Part shown: piece by piece, positions 44,082 through 53,648 of the stretch | Numbering within the stretch: the stretch's first letter is position 1 | How the letters are laid out: each line of letters begins with the position of its first letter | NCBI GenBank assembly: GCA_016868855.1 | Contig: VGFP01000001.1 | Coordinates: 62,001 to 126,000, forward strand | Direction of reading: 5' to 3' | Origin: Bacteroidota bacterium | GTDB lineage: Bacteria > Bacteroidota > Bacteroidia > Chitinophagales > Chitinophagaceae | DNA length: 64,000 bases | The notes under the pieces: model-generated | Databases searched by the model: none | The model's input: only the letters and a program-made list of their open reading frames with translations | What the model was told of the DNA's origin: nothing | Translations under genes and position numbers: made by a program

Positions 44082-44687
44082 TTATGCGGTAATTGTTGTG
44101 ATGAGAATTTGAAGCAGTCCAATGACAAATCCTAAAACTCCACCGATGATTTCGACGAATCTGAATTCTTTGGACATGATCTGGTTTAGAATCTGTTCCA
44201 GTTTATCACTGGAAAAGCCAGCAACTTTATCAGATACAATTTTCTCCAAATCAAGTTGCGATTCCAGTTGTTTAATGTGTTTGTTTATGACTTGAGGGAA
44301 AATAATCTGCAGCTCTTGCATGAAGATTCCTTTTAATTGCTGAATGGTATTTTCTCCAATGAACATGGATATGATAGGGAATGCCTCATTTAACTTAACC
44401 CGAAGAAATTCATCAACCTTGGCTTCCACAAATGGCATGAGTTTTTCTACATTTTGAGGTGATGTGATTTTTTCTTCGATATCATTGAAAGACAGCAATT
44501 CGGTGCTTACCAGTTTCCCCAATTTTTCAGCAAATTGTTTTTGTTGTTTTGGGAAGATGCCATGAATGGTAATTCCCAGTACCTTTTTCGGTTCTCTGGG
44601 ATGAAACAGCATCTTTATGGCAATCCAATTTGTGAACCATCCGATGAAAGCAGATATCAGGGGTATCAAAATGAGCCAGTAGTTCAT
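44082..44687 (-). CDS. DUF445 family membrane protein
   Basis: The 201-residue protein starts MNYWLILIPLISAFIGWFTNWIAIKMLF, a membrane helix with the conserved GWFTNWIAIKMLFHP motif of DUF445 (YheB-like), followed by a soluble helical region and a C-terminal membrane helix (GGVLGFVIGLLQILITTI). The family's function is unknown. I chose ATG 44687 over the longer frame to 44762 because a -7 element (44704-44711, minus strand) lies between the two. The longer version would also run into the divergent tRNA promoter. Confidence 0.85.
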   Translation of the reverse strand: MNYWLILIPLISAFIGWFTNWIAIKMLFHPREPKKVLGITIHGIFPKQQKQFAEKLGKLVSTELLSFNDIEEKITSPQNVEKLMPFVEAKVDEFLRVKLNEAFPIISMFIGENTIQQLKGIFMQELQIIFPQVINKHIKQLESQLDLEKIVSDKVAGFSSDKLEQILNQIMSKEFRFVEIIGGVLGFVIGLLQILITTITA

Positions 44688-44703
44688 GCATGCTGTATTT
44701 CTG

Positions 44704-44733
44704 CAAAGGTAATTTTTTGAAATCCATTCAAAA
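44704..44733 (-). promoter_or_regulatory. Bacteroidota promoter for the DUF445 gene
   Basis: On the minus strand the -7 box TACCTTTG (44704-44711) is exact, with a TTTTG run (44729-44733) 17 nt upstream. The predicted start, about 44697, gives a 10-nt leader to ATG 44687. Confidence 0.6.
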
Positions 44734-44738
44734 TGTAT

Positions 44739-44769
44739 TTTGGCAAAGAAAACAATTGTCATAATTTTG
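44739..44769 (+). promoter_or_regulatory. Full consensus Bacteroidota promoter for tRNA-His
   Basis: TTTG (44739-44742), exactly 19 nt, then TAATTTTG (44762-44769). The predicted start, about 44775, lies 10 nt before the mature tRNA, consistent with a short leader removed by RNase P. Confidence 0.75.
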
Positions 44770-44784
44770 CACTCTTCACAATAC

Positions 44785-44859
44785 GGAGGATGTAGCTCAG
44801 CTGGTTAGAGCGTCTGATTGTGGTTCAGAAGGTCGTGGGTTCGAGCCCCATCTTCCTCC
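44785..44859 (+). tRNA. tRNA-His (anticodon GTG)
   Basis: The cloverleaf folds with D-stem GCTC/GAGC, anticodon stem tctga/tcaga enclosing TTGTGGT (anticodon GTG), and T-loop TTCGAGC closed by gtggg/cccat. Identity is supported by the extra G-1 (44785) paired with C73 (44859), the histidine determinant. The acceptor stem has one T-T mismatch at positions 6:67 (44791 and 44853). The 3' CCA is not encoded. A consensus promoter precedes it and no other tRNA is near. Confidence 0.95.
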
Positions 44860-44927
44860 CTCCTTATTCTTAACATTTCTTTCATTCATCATTGCTTTTT
44901 CTGCTTTTTCAGGCCTTTTAAATGTTT

Positions 44928-44935
44928 TACATTTG
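44928..44935 (+). promoter_or_regulatory. Bacteroidota -7 element for the processing protease gene
   Basis: TACATTTG is an exact match. It predicts a start near 44941, which overlaps the ATG at 44939 and instead favours the in-frame ATG at 44963. Confidence 0.5.
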
Positions 44936-44938
44936 AGC

Positions 44939-47089
44939 ATGCCTAATCAATTCATTAAAAATATGTTCAGTAGAAGATCGTTGCCCCTTGTGGTTGTTTT
45001 TGTTTTGGCCGGATTTCTCATTGCATTTGGATCCACCCGTTTGATCAACCCGCCTGATAAATACCAAGTCATTTTTACCCAGGTGGCAGAAATGTTGGAA
45101 GTGGCGCATTATAGTCCCAAGAAAATTGACGACGAATTTTCAAAGAATATTTTTAAAAAATATCTGGAAGCCTTGGATCCCAGCAAAGATCTTTTTCTGG
45201 CCACAGATATACGTGATTTAAAAAAATTTGAAACAACGATTGACAATGAATTGCACGGTGCACCTATACAATTTTTTTATGCAGTAGAACAAATCTATCT
45301 CAAACGCATCAATGAGGTCAATGGATTTTATCCTTCCTTGTTGCAAACTCCTTTTGTGTTCAATCAGGATGAAACAGTGGTACTCGATCCAGAAAAATTG
45401 GATTTCCCCAAAACAGATGCACTGCGCAAAGAGACCTGGAAAAAAAGATTAAAATTCATGGTGTTGGAGAGATACAGTGATCTCTTGGACGCTAGAGATC
45501 AACTGAAGAAAGGTGATACATCTTACAAATCAGACGCGGTGCTGGAGAAAGAAGCACATGAAAAAGTAAGGCTGTTGATATCTAGGAATTTTGACAGAAT
45601 GATCTCCAAGACCAAGGAGAATGAACGATTCGATTTATTGGTGAATACCGTGACTGAATTCATGGATCCGCATACCACTTTTTTTCCGCCGCTTGAAAAA
45701 AGATCATTCGATGAACAGATGAGCGGCAGATTTTTTGGTATTGGTGCATCTCTTAGAAATGATGAATCGGGTGCTATTAAAATTGCAACCGTTGTAGCCG
45801 GACTCCCAGCATGGAAATCTCAGCAAATCGCTGTGGGTGATCAAGTGCTGAAAGTCGCTCAGGGTGCTGATACACCTGTAGACCTGGCTGGATATGAAAG
45901 TGCAGATGCTGTTAAACTGATTCGTGGAAAAAAGGGAACGGAAGTTCGACTGACCATCAAAAAAGCTGACGGAACCATCAAAGTAGTTTCCATGATTCGG
46001 GAAGAAGTAGAATTGGATGAAACCTATGCCAAGAGTGCAGTTATCCAGGAAGGTGGTAAAAAGATCGGCTATATATTCCTTCCGGAATTTTATGCTGATT
46101 GGGAGAGGCCCAATGGAGCAAGATGCTCACAAGATGTTGCCAAAGAGATTCTCAAACTCAAAGAGCAGCAAGTAGATGGACTCATCATGGATTTGAGAAA
46201 CAACGGTGGAGGTTCACTGTATGATGTGGTGCAGATGGTAGGTTTTTTTATACCTGAAGGTCCCATTGTTCAGGTGAAAGACAGAGAAGGGAATCCTTCT
46301 ATTCTAAGGGACCGTGACAGATCCGTTTTGTATGATGGCCCACTAGCAGTGATGGTCAACGAATTTTCAGCATCTGCATCAGAAATTTTTGCTGCAGCCA
46401 TACAGGACTATGGAAGAGGGATGGTGATCGGCAGCAGTTCCACTTATGGAAAGGGGACTGTTCAGCGCAATATCGGACTCGATCAGTCCAATGGTATATT
46501 CAGCAAGGATATTGGTGAAATTGGAACATTGAAGTTGACCTTACAAAAATTTTATAGAATCAATGGTGGTTCTACCCAATTGAAAGGCGTCACACCCCAT
46601 ATCATTTTACCAGATCAATATGAAAATTTGAAATACAGGGAAAAAGACAACCCTGATGCATTGCCTTGGGATGAAATACAAAAAGCTTTTTATCCAATTG
46701 TTGGATCTGTCAATGAAGCCAACATAGTGCGACAAAAAAGTTTGGAAAGGGTTGCGGCAAATCCAATTTTCAATGCCATCAAGGAATCTTCTGCCTGGAC
46801 CGAAAAAATGAATCAACGTATATATTCATTGAATTTGGTGAAGTACCGCGATGAGCAAAAGAAAATCAGAGAGTCGTACAAGAAAATCGATGATGCTGCG
46901 AAAGCAATCAATAAACTTCAAGTCAATCTTATTCCATCAGATAGTACAAGATTGTCTGCAGATCAGGATAAGTTTGAAAGAAGAAAACAATGGATATCCA
47001 ACATATCCAAAGATGTTTATATCAATGAAACCACTCAGGTTGTTTCAGATATGATTGGGCAAGGAGTGCTGGTGCGCAAATCTGCCTGA
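44939..47089 (+). CDS. C-terminal processing (tail-specific) protease, Prc/S41 family
   Basis: This is an envelope protease that degrades proteins from their C-termini and in E. coli controls murein enzymes. It is 716 residues from ATG 44939; ATG 44963 (708 aa, MFSRRSLPLVVVFVLAGFLI) is a good alternative because a promoter -7 box ends at 44935. Visible parts: a membrane anchor or signal near the start, a helical N-terminal region, the PDZ domain (about 235-330, FFGIGASLRNDESGAIKI), the S41 domain with catalytic Ser in NEFSASASEIFAAA and Lys in TYGKGTVQ, and a DUF3340-like C-terminal helical domain (about 590-716). Its stop codon abuts the stop of the convergent subtilase gene. Confidence 0.94.
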   Translation: MPNQFIKNMFSRRSLPLVVVFVLAGFLIAFGSTRLINPPDKYQVIFTQVAEMLEVAHYSPKKIDDEFSKNIFKKYLEALDPSKDLFLATDIRDLKKFETTIDNELHGAPIQFFYAVEQIYLKRINEVNGFYPSLLQTPFVFNQDETVVLDPEKLDFPKTDALRKETWKKRLKFMVLERYSDLLDARDQLKKGDTSYKSDAVLEKEAHEKVRLLISRNFDRMISKTKENERFDLLVNTVTEFMDPHTTFFPPLEKRSFDEQMSGRFFGIGASLRNDESGAIKIATVVAGLPAWKSQQIAVGDQVLKVAQGADTPVDLAGYESADAVKLIRGKKGTEVRLTIKKADGTIKVVSMIREEVELDETYAKSAVIQEGGKKIGYIFLPEFYADWERPNGARCSQDVAKEILKLKEQQVDGLIMDLRNNGGGSLYDVVQMVGFFIPEGPIVQVKDREGNPSILRDRDRSVLYDGPLAVMVNEFSASASEIFAAAIQDYGRGMVIGSSSTYGKGTVQRNIGLDQSNGIFSKDIGEIGTLKLTLQKFYRINGGSTQLKGVTPHIILPDQYENLKYREKDNPDALPWDEIQKAFYPIVGSVNEANIVRQKSLERVAANPIFNAIKESSAWTEKMNQRIYSLNLVKYRDEQKKIRESYKKIDDAAKAINKLQVNLIPSDSTRLSADQDKFERRKQWISNISKDVYINETTQVVSDMIGQGVLVRKSA

Positions 47090-48757
47090 TCAGTTCTTCT
47101 TCTTTTTTAGTGGAACTGCAGGGGTAGTAGGTAGTTTTCTTTCACCTTTTATAGAGGAGGCCATCTTAAATGCTTCGTATGTATTTACGATGGCTCCGCT
47201 GATGCTCAGCTCACTCAGCATGACTTTTTCGTCAGTCCCAGGTTTTGGAAAAGAAGTTTCAATTTTTTTGGAGGATTTTTCCAATACTTCAATCACTTGT
47301 TTGGGTGACAATGCTGGATAATAGGAGAGCAACAGAGCTGCAATGCCAGCTACCACAGGAGTTGCCATGCTTGTACCATCTTTATCTCCATAAGTGTTTC
47401 CACCAGGGATGGTTGAGTATATTTTTACTCCAGGTGCAAAAACATTCACTTCTCTTTTTCCGTAGTTGCTGAAAGATGCAGCAATTTCATTGGCAACAGC
47501 ACCGCTTGCACCAACGGTGATCCAATTGCTGAATACTTTCAACGTGTCATTGTTGAAATTTCTGGATGGAAAATTATCCTCCACGTCAATATTCTTGGCG
47601 TCATTGCCAGCTGCGTGAACAAGCAGCACACCTTTTGATTCAGCATATTTTACTGCATCATCTACCCATTTTTTCTGGGGAGAAAAACTTTTCCCAAAAC
47701 TCATATTGACAACAAGTGCACCATTGTCAACTGCATATCGAATGGCATTTGCTATGTCTTTGTCGTGTTCATCACCGTCAGGCACTGCTCTGATGGGCAT
47801 GATTTGAACATGATTGGCTATTCCATCAATTCCTTTTTCATTGCCTCTTACCGCTCCAATAATGCCTGCAACGTGTGTGCCGTGAGAGGCATCGGTTCCC
47901 ATTACATCATTGTTGCCATAGTACTTATCATTTGGGTCGTCATAATTGTCTTTAACGATGTCTTGACGGTAGTGGGGAGGTTCTTTTTCCAAGGCATCGA
48001 CTTTGGATTTCTCGCCTTCATAAAATTGCATCAATTCTCCAATCAAGGCCTGGTTGGTGCTTTCCATCTGCCTTGTTTGTTGGAAAATTCCCAACATGGT
48101 TGCTCTTGCCTTGCTTACTTGAGGGTCATTGCTTTTGAAGTTTTGAAGTTCATCACCTGTGTAGCTGCTTTTTGAAATAGCAGTTTTGATCAATGAATCT
48201 GCAGCGGGAATTTTGACAACAATATCTTTTAAAATCATCACATACATTGAGGCTTCTTTTGCCTGACTTTCCAGCACTGCTGCTACTTTTTTGTAGAGCC
48301 TGTATTGAACTGCTTTTTCTTCATCCAGGTTTTTTTCATTGATGCTGTCAGTACCAAACAGTTTTTTTAGCTGGTAGTAAATTCTTGCACCCTCATAGCT
48401 GTCTTTCCCAACATTTCTTCCGTCTTTTCCACCAATGAAGTTCCAACCATGGACATCATCTTTGTATCCATTTTTATCATCATCGATCCCATTGTTTGGT
48501 ATTTCTTTTTTGTTCACCCAGAGAACTGGTTTTAAATCCTCGTGAACAGTATCAATCCCAGAATCTATCACTGCCACGATGATTTTTTTTCGGGGCTGGG
48601 TATTTTTAATCAGTTCTTTATAAGCCCTTTCTGTTGAAGTGCCATACACTGCGTTTGAATCAAGGTCGCCATGATGCCAACCCTTGTAATACTGTTGAGA
48701 CATGGCAAGGTTCGAAATGCATAACATCAATAGAAAGCCGATAGATATTTTTTTCAT
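47090..48757 (-). CDS. Subtilisin-like serine protease (S8) with long insertion
   Basis: This is an exported subtilase of 555 residues with signal peptide (about 1-20, CISNLAMSQQ). Catalytic Asp is in VAVIDSGIDT (D65), His in ASHGTHVAG (H292), oxyanion Asn in HAAGND (N385) and Ser in DGTSMATPVVAG (S463). The distance from Asp to His is 227 residues, compared with about 32 in subtilisin. The extra stretch, about residues 115-285, is largely helical and charged and contains coiled-coil-like segments (EEKAVQYRLYKKVAAVLES). There is no recognisable I9 propeptide, and the chain ends in a Lys-rich tail. The convergent neighbour is also an envelope protease. Confidence 0.93.
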   Translation of the reverse strand: MKKISIGFLLMLCISNLAMSQQYYKGWHHGDLDSNAVYGTSTERAYKELIKNTQPRKKIIVAVIDSGIDTVHEDLKPVLWVNKKEIPNNGIDDDKNGYKDDVHGWNFIGGKDGRNVGKDSYEGARIYYQLKKLFGTDSINEKNLDEEKAVQYRLYKKVAAVLESQAKEASMYVMILKDIVVKIPAADSLIKTAISKSSYTGDELQNFKSNDPQVSKARATMLGIFQQTRQMESTNQALIGELMQFYEGEKSKVDALEKEPPHYRQDIVKDNYDDPNDKYYGNNDVMGTDASHGTHVAGIIGAVRGNEKGIDGIANHVQIMPIRAVPDGDEHDKDIANAIRYAVDNGALVVNMSFGKSFSPQKKWVDDAVKYAESKGVLLVHAAGNDAKNIDVEDNFPSRNFNNDTLKVFSNWITVGASGAVANEIAASFSNYGKREVNVFAPGVKIYSTIPGGNTYGDKDGTSMATPVVAGIAALLLSYYPALSPKQVIEVLEKSSKKIETSFPKPGTDEKVMLSELSISGAIVNTYEAFKMASSIKGERKLPTTPAVPLKKKKN

Positions 48758-48839
48758 ATTCGATGATTCATTGGCAATTTACAAATTTGGATTTTTATAC
48801 GGCGTGGCAAGGCTGTACTTTGAAATATTTATCAATCCT

Positions 48840-49847
48840 TTAAGTTTCGATTTTATTGGACTTTTTGTTGAATATGAACAGCAGCAGAACTGAGGCGGGT
48901 CCGACTATGAAAAGCATCACCGTTTGCACCAACCACAACAACCATCCAAATGCCAGTCCCGTTACTTCATTGATGCCATACAATACCAAGGTTTTTTGCA
49001 CAGCCAATTGATAAGCTCCAATGCCTCCCTGTGTAGCAATCATTGCAAAGCTTCCGAAGGTGAGGATGCTCAATGAGGGTACCCATCCCAGGATTTGCAA
49101 TTCTTCCATACCATAAAATCCGATTCTAATGCTTGCCAGATAGCATATCCAGATGGCGCCGGTATAAAAGATATATAATTTTAAATGCCTCACTTTTCGA
49201 ATAGTTGTCAATCCCTCTATCATTCCCTTGATGAGCTCTTTCAGTTTAAAAAGCTTGGGATGATTTTTAGATACCTTGAACAACCTGGCTGCAAAGATGA
49301 TGACGATCAACAGAAACGAAATTGTCAGTCCCCAGCTAAGCGGCGTCATGTTCAATTTGGCACGAAGCTGATTGGCTAATTCACTTGCATAGTTTCCAAC
49401 CCGATCTATTTGGGTAAGGATGGTTGCCAAAATAACCATGATCAGACATATCATGTCTACCAGTCGCTCTGCAACCATTGTCCCGATCAATTTATCCACG
49501 GGAACTTTTTCATATCTGCTCAAGAATGTACATTTCATCACTTCTCCCAACCTTGGAAAAAGCAGATTGAAAAAGTATCCAGCCAGTACAGAAAAGAATA
49601 CATTGGAAGAGGATGGATTGCAGCCTAGGGGTTGGATCATCATTTTCCATCTCAATGCGCGGATATAGTGACTGAACAGTAAAATAGCAGTGCTGATGAC
49701 AACGACCTGAACATTGGCATTTTTGATCAAAAGCTTGAGTTCTTGGATTTCCTTCTCACCGAAGGACCTGGTCGTAAGCCATAACAAGAACATTCCCAAT
49801 ACAAAAAAGAGCAAGAACTTGGAAAATGTTTTTACTCTGTTGATCAT
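48840..49847 (-). CDS. Flippase-like membrane protein (LPG synthase transmembrane-domain family)
   Basis: The 335-residue protein has about eight hydrophobic helices and family features such as SHYIRALRWKMMIQPLG and the LFPRLGEVMKCTFLSRYEKVP segment. In MprF the equivalent domain flips lysyl-phosphatidylglycerol, but there is no soluble aminoacyltransferase part here, so it may move some other lipid. In Bacteroidota this gene is often near panC/panD and the glycogen-synthase-like gene; here the latter follows divergently and panC/panD are absent. Polymyxin-type resistance is not implied by sequence alone. Confidence 0.88.
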   Translation of the reverse strand: MINRVKTFSKFLLFFVLGMFLLWLTTRSFGEKEIQELKLLIKNANVQVVVISTAILLFSHYIRALRWKMMIQPLGCNPSSSNVFFSVLAGYFFNLLFPRLGEVMKCTFLSRYEKVPVDKLIGTMVAERLVDMICLIMVILATILTQIDRVGNYASELANQLRAKLNMTPLSWGLTISFLLIVIIFAARLFKVSKNHPKLFKLKELIKGMIEGLTTIRKVRHLKLYIFYTGAIWICYLASIRIGFYGMEELQILGWVPSLSILTFGSFAMIATQGGIGAYQLAVQKTLVLYGINEVTGLAFGWLLWLVQTVMLFIVGPASVLLLFIFNKKSNKIET

Positions 49848-49968
49848 TGATTGAATTTATAAGTGAAGTTAACAAATATGATATTTAAAGACTTGATAAT
49901 CTTTTCTTTGTAAAAAGTATCCAAGACCGAGCTTCTATCTCATTCGGGATTCAATTAGCATTTTTTCG

Positions 49969-49976
49969 TATCTTTG
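49969..49976 (+). promoter_or_regulatory. Bacteroidota -7 element for the GT5-like gene
   Basis: TATCTTTG is an exact match, giving a start near 49982 and a leader of about 28 nt. The leader contains an out-of-frame ATG at 49989 followed by a stop after two more codons. Confidence 0.55.
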
Positions 49977-50009
49977 CACTCATTTAAAATGTTCCCCTAA
50001 AGCCTTTAC

Positions 50010-50825
50010 ATGGTGAGTAAAAAGAGAATTTTATTTATTGCCAATGAGATGTCGCCTTATTTGGAGCTGACAGCATTCTCAGAAATCGTAAACAAATTGG
50101 CAATAAAAGCAAATGACACAGGTTTTGAGGTCAGATGCATCATGCCCAGATTTGGAACAATCAATGAAAGACGACACAGGCTGCATGAAGTGGTCAGGCT
50201 TTCAGGTATCAATATCTCCATTGAAAATGATGACTATCCTTTGCAAATCAAAGTAGCCTCATTGCCCAATGCGAGATTGCAGGTTTATTTTCTCGACAAC
50301 GAAGACATGTTCAAAAGAAAGTTTATTTTTCAGGATGAACAGGATGAGTGGTTTGATGACAACGGTGTGAGATCAATATTTTTTTGCAAGGGAGCTCTCG
50401 AGACTGTCAAGAAATTTGGATGGCCTCCAGATATCATTCATTGCAGTGGCTGGATGACTGGGCTGATCCCCATGTTTTTAAAGACTGCTTACAAAAAAGA
50501 ACCTGTATTCAGCAACAGCAAAGTAATATTTACAATCGGACAATCCACTTTCAAGCAAAAGTTGGGAGCTGATTTTGTAAAACAATGCCTGATCAGTGCT
50601 GCGATAAAAGAGAAAGATATCGAGCCCTTCAAAGAATCTAACAACCTTGCCATGTTCAAGGGTGGTGCAACATATGCTGATGCCATTTCTTTTGGTGATG
50701 AAGATGTAGATAAGAAATTGCTTGAAGCTTTTTCTAAAGTGAAAGGCAAGAAAGTAATCCCTTACAATGAAGGTTCTGATTTAACAGAGTATTTACAATT
50801 GTATAGCGACCTTGCAAACAAGTGA
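50010..50825 (+). CDS. Glycogen/starch synthase-like protein, N-terminal GT5 domain only
   Basis: The 271-residue protein matches the N-terminal Rossmann half of GT5 glycogen synthases: KRILFIANEMSPYLELTAFS at the start, CIMPRFGTINERRH, a YFLDNEDMFKRK segment and PDIIHCSGWMTGLIPMFLKT (the DIIHxHDW region of GT5). The C-terminal GT-B half that binds ADP-glucose is missing and the stop is followed by the DUF4270 gene, so it is not a frame break. The glycine loop normally read as K-x-G-G-L is replaced by L-E-L-T-A. It is therefore unlikely to be an active glycosyltransferase; a regulatory or binding role is inference. This short form is common in the phylum. Confidence 0.85.
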   Translation: MVSKKRILFIANEMSPYLELTAFSEIVNKLAIKANDTGFEVRCIMPRFGTINERRHRLHEVVRLSGINISIENDDYPLQIKVASLPNARLQVYFLDNEDMFKRKFIFQDEQDEWFDDNGVRSIFFCKGALETVKKFGWPPDIIHCSGWMTGLIPMFLKTAYKKEPVFSNSKVIFTIGQSTFKQKLGADFVKQCLISAAIKEKDIEPFKESNNLAMFKGGATYADAISFGDEDVDKKLLEAFSKVKGKKVIPYNEGSDLTEYLQLYSDLANK

Positions 50826-50854
50826 TTGAACAAAGGAGTTTTAAAAATTAATAC

Positions 50855-52294
50855 GTGAGTTTACAGCGTTTGTTGAAAGCTTTTTTCCCCCTTCTCATAC
50901 TGATCTTATCAATTGGATGCACCAAAATAAAGAACACAGATATTGGTGTCGATCTGCTTCCGGACATTGACAATGTCAATACTTTTGATACAACATTGAG
51001 TGTTTCGGTTCAAGGTGATTTTACACCCGACTCACTTTTGCCCAAGGTTTCCAGAGATGTATATGGAGAAGTGGGAGATTTTGTTTTGGGTCAGTTGAAC
51101 AACGATCCTGTATTTGGTTCAACCACGGCATCTATTTTCTGTGAATTGAAACCTTCAGAATATCCATTTCAGTTTCAGAATGTTCCTGACAGTCTATACC
51201 TGGATTCAGTTGTACTTACCCTGAAATACAGAAGCACTTATGGTGATACCAATGGTGTTCAGGGAGTAGATGTTTTCAGGGTAACGGACTTCATACGTCC
51301 AGATTCTGCTTATCCATTGTCTGCCTCCGTTCCCTATGGAGAACTCTTGGGATCTGCCCGTTTTACACCTGCCGTTTTAAATGACTCTTTGTATCTGGGA
51401 ACATTCAATACAAAGGATCAGCTACGAATTTCTCTCAAGGCTGTATTCGGACGATCGCTTATTTCTTTTGATACCGGATTTGCAAAAGGTCCATTGAAAA
51501 GCGATTCACTGTTCAGAAACTATTTAAAGGGATTTGCCATTGTTCCTCAAAAACTCAATACTGCCAATGCACTCATGACTTTTGACATGGATGATACAAC
51601 AACACATTTGAGATTTTATTATAGGTATACCAAAAACGGTGATTTGGATACTGCCTACAAGACTTTTTCTTTCAAAAACCTGAAACCGGGTGGCGCCATC
51701 AACCAGATCAAGCGTTCTTACGAAAATTCAGAAGTTCGAAACATTATTTCTAAAAAACTATCTGACAGCCTGGTTTATATACATTCTACACCTGGTACTT
51801 ATGCCAAGATCAGTATGAAAGCTGTTGATGCTTTTAAACAGCGAAAAGGCAATGTGATTGTACACTTGGCTGAACTTTCTATGCAAGAGGTGATCACTGC
51901 TGGTAAGAGAGGGGAAATCTTTCCGGCACCGACTTATCTATATTTAGAGGGAATTGACTCTTCTGCCAACAAATTTGTTCCATTCATATCCGATGGTTTT
52001 CCAGGAGGTACTTATGACCCTACATTTTTTGGAGGCATGAGAAAAACAACTGTTGATCCCAAGAGCAGGACTGTATCCCAGTATGCAATGAACATCACCA
52101 GGTATATACAGGGTATTTTGACCAGAAACAATCCCAATTATCCATTGAAATTGCATTCTCCTTATGTGGTTTCATATTCATCTTCAGTTGCCTCTTTTTA
52201 TTTGAATCCACTTTGCCGTGGTGGAGTCGTATTAGGTGGAGGTAGTCATCCTACACAACCCATGAAATTGAGGCTGGTATACTCTAGGCTTTAA
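50855..52294 (+). CDS. DUF4270 family lipoprotein
   Basis: The 479-residue protein starts with GTG (50855) and a lipoprotein signal ending LILSIGC (Cys about residue 24). It matches DUF4270, with the characteristic first segment [21 protein letters not shown] and a beta-rich body, including [21 protein letters not shown]. The family is outer-membrane-anchored and uncharacterised. It follows the GT5-like gene by 29 bp, an order conserved in related genomes, and is probably co-transcribed. The function is unknown. Confidence 0.88.
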   Translation: MSLQRLLKAFFPLLILILSIGCTKIKNTDIGVDLLPDIDNVNTFDTTLSVSVQGDFTPDSLLPKVSRDVYGEVGDFVLGQLNNDPVFGSTTASIFCELKPSEYPFQFQNVPDSLYLDSVVLTLKYRSTYGDTNGVQGVDVFRVTDFIRPDSAYPLSASVPYGELLGSARFTPAVLNDSLYLGTFNTKDQLRISLKAVFGRSLISFDTGFAKGPLKSDSLFRNYLKGFAIVPQKLNTANALMTFDMDDTTTHLRFYYRYTKNGDLDTAYKTFSFKNLKPGGAINQIKRSYENSEVRNIISKKLSDSLVYIHSTPGTYAKISMKAVDAFKQRKGNVIVHLAELSMQEVITAGKRGEIFPAPTYLYLEGIDSSANKFVPFISDGFPGGTYDPTFFGGMRKTTVDPKSRTVSQYAMNITRYIQGILTRNNPNYPLKLHSPYVVSYSSSVASFYLNPLCRGGVVLGGGSHPTQPMKLRLVYSRL

Positions 52295-52303
52295 TTTTAT
52301 ATA

Positions 52304-52311
52304 TACATTTG
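52304..52311 (+). promoter_or_regulatory. Bacteroidota -7 element for metK
   Basis: TACATTTG is an exact match, 14 bp before the ATG at 52326. The leader would be about 9 nt, leaving no room for a SAM riboswitch. Confidence 0.6.
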
Positions 52312-52325
52312 CAAAAAAAATTACC

Positions 52326-53588
52326 ATGCCGTATTTATTCACTTCCGAAAGTGTATCTGAAGGACACCCAGATAAAGTAGCCGATCAAATTTCTGACGCG
52401 TTGATCGACAATTTTCTTGCATTCGATCCCATGTCAAAAGTTGCATGTGAAACACTTGTTACAACCGGACAAGTTGTGCTTGCAGGAGAAGTAAAGTCTA
52501 AAGCGACATTGGACGTACAAAAAATTGCGCGTGATGTCATTTCAAAAATTGGTTACACCAAGAGTGAATATATGTTTGAGGCAAATTCCTGCGGTATTCT
52601 CTCTGCTATTCATGAGCAATCTGCTGATATCAACAGAGGAGTAGAGCGCAAGAAGAAAGAAGATCAGGGAGCGGGTGATCAGGGTATGATGTTTGGATAT
52701 GCAACCAATGAGACAGAGAACTACATGCCGCTTGCATTGGATCTCGCACACAAGATATTGATTGAATTGGCTGCGATTCGTAGAGAGAAAAACAGCAAAA
52801 TGCCTTACCTGCGTCCAGATGCGAAAAGCCAGGTAACCATCGAATACGATGACAACGACAGACCTATGCGCATTGATGCTGTAGTGGTTTCAACCCAACA
52901 CGATGATTTTTCAAAAAATGACAAGCAAATGCTTGATCAAATCAAAAAGGATGTCATCAATATTGTCATGCCACGTGTAAAAGCAAAATGCAAGAAAGAA
53001 GTCCAAAAATTATTCAGCGATAAAATCACTTATCACATCAATCCAACAGGAAAGTTTGTAATTGGTGGTCCGCATGGTGATACCGGTCTTACAGGAAGAA
53101 AGATCATTGTTGATACCTATGGAGGAAAAGGTGCACACGGAGGTGGAGCCTTCAGTGGCAAGGATCCTTCCAAAGTAGACAGAAGTGCAGCATATGCAGC
53201 ACGTCATATTGCCAAAAACATGGTTGCAGCGGGTGTTGCAGATGAAATGCTTGTACAGGTTTCTTACGCAATTGGTGTAGCAAAGCCAATGGGAATCTTT
53301 GTAGATACCTACGGTACTGCCAAGGTAAAAATGACCGATGGTCAAATCGCAAAGAAGGTCGAATCATTGTTTGACATGAGACCTTATGCCATTGAAACAA
53401 GGCTCAAGTTGCGCAACCCCATCTACCAGGAAACTGCAGCTTACGGGCACATGGGCAGAAAAAATGAAGTCGTGAAAAAATCATTCGATGTTCCAGGTGG
53501 CGGAAAGAAAACAGTAGAGGTTGAACTTTTCACATGGGAGAAACTGGATTATGTCACAAAAGTCAAATCATCTTTTGGTATCAAATAA
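52326..53588 (+). CDS. metK: S-adenosylmethionine synthetase
   Basis: MetK makes SAM from methionine and ATP; SAM is the donor for several enzymes encoded in this window (RsmD, MiaB, Pcm, RlmB). The 420-residue protein starts with [19 protein letters not shown], and contains [12 protein letters not shown] (residues about 119-130), the [19 protein letters not shown]/phosphate loop and the conserved C-terminal [16 protein letters not shown]. The length is slightly greater than E. coli MetK (384), as in other Bacteroidota. A strong terminator follows. Confidence 0.98.
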   Translation: MPYLFTSESVSEGHPDKVADQISDALIDNFLAFDPMSKVACETLVTTGQVVLAGEVKSKATLDVQKIARDVISKIGYTKSEYMFEANSCGILSAIHEQSADINRGVERKKKEDQGAGDQGMMFGYATNETENYMPLALDLAHKILIELAAIRREKNSKMPYLRPDAKSQVTIEYDDNDRPMRIDAVVVSTQHDDFSKNDKQMLDQIKKDVINIVMPRVKAKCKKEVQKLFSDKITYHINPTGKFVIGGPHGDTGLTGRKIIVDTYGGKGAHGGGAFSGKDPSKVDRSAAYAARHIAKNMVAAGVADEMLVQVSYAIGVAKPMGIFVDTYGTAKVKMTDGQIAKKVESLFDMRPYAIETRLKLRNPIYQETAAYGHMGRKNEVVKKSFDVPGGGKKTVEVELFTWEKLDYVTKVKSSFGIK

Positions 53589-53609
53589 TTAAAGCCAAAA
53601 CATACAAGA

Positions 53610-53645
53610 TTAAACCCTCCATATTGGAGGGTTTAATTATTTTTA
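53610..53645 (+). terminator. Intrinsic terminator after metK
   Basis: A 12-bp perfect stem (53610-53621 with 53625-53636) with a 3-nt loop is followed by a T-rich tract. It separates metK from the Nudix gene that starts at 53649. Confidence 0.82.
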
Positions 53646-53648
53646 GGT

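Noticed and set aside
44688-44762. Longer start for the DUF445 gene
   Set aside because: The gene's own -7 box lies within this extension, which also reaches the tRNA promoter.
49989-50000. Upstream mini-frame (ATG, two codons, stop) in the GT5-like leader
   Set aside because: A three-codon frame is expected by chance; there is no initiation signal.
52295-52326. Possible SAM riboswitch before metK
   Set aside because: Only 31 bp separate the genes and the promoter core leaves a leader of about 9 nt.
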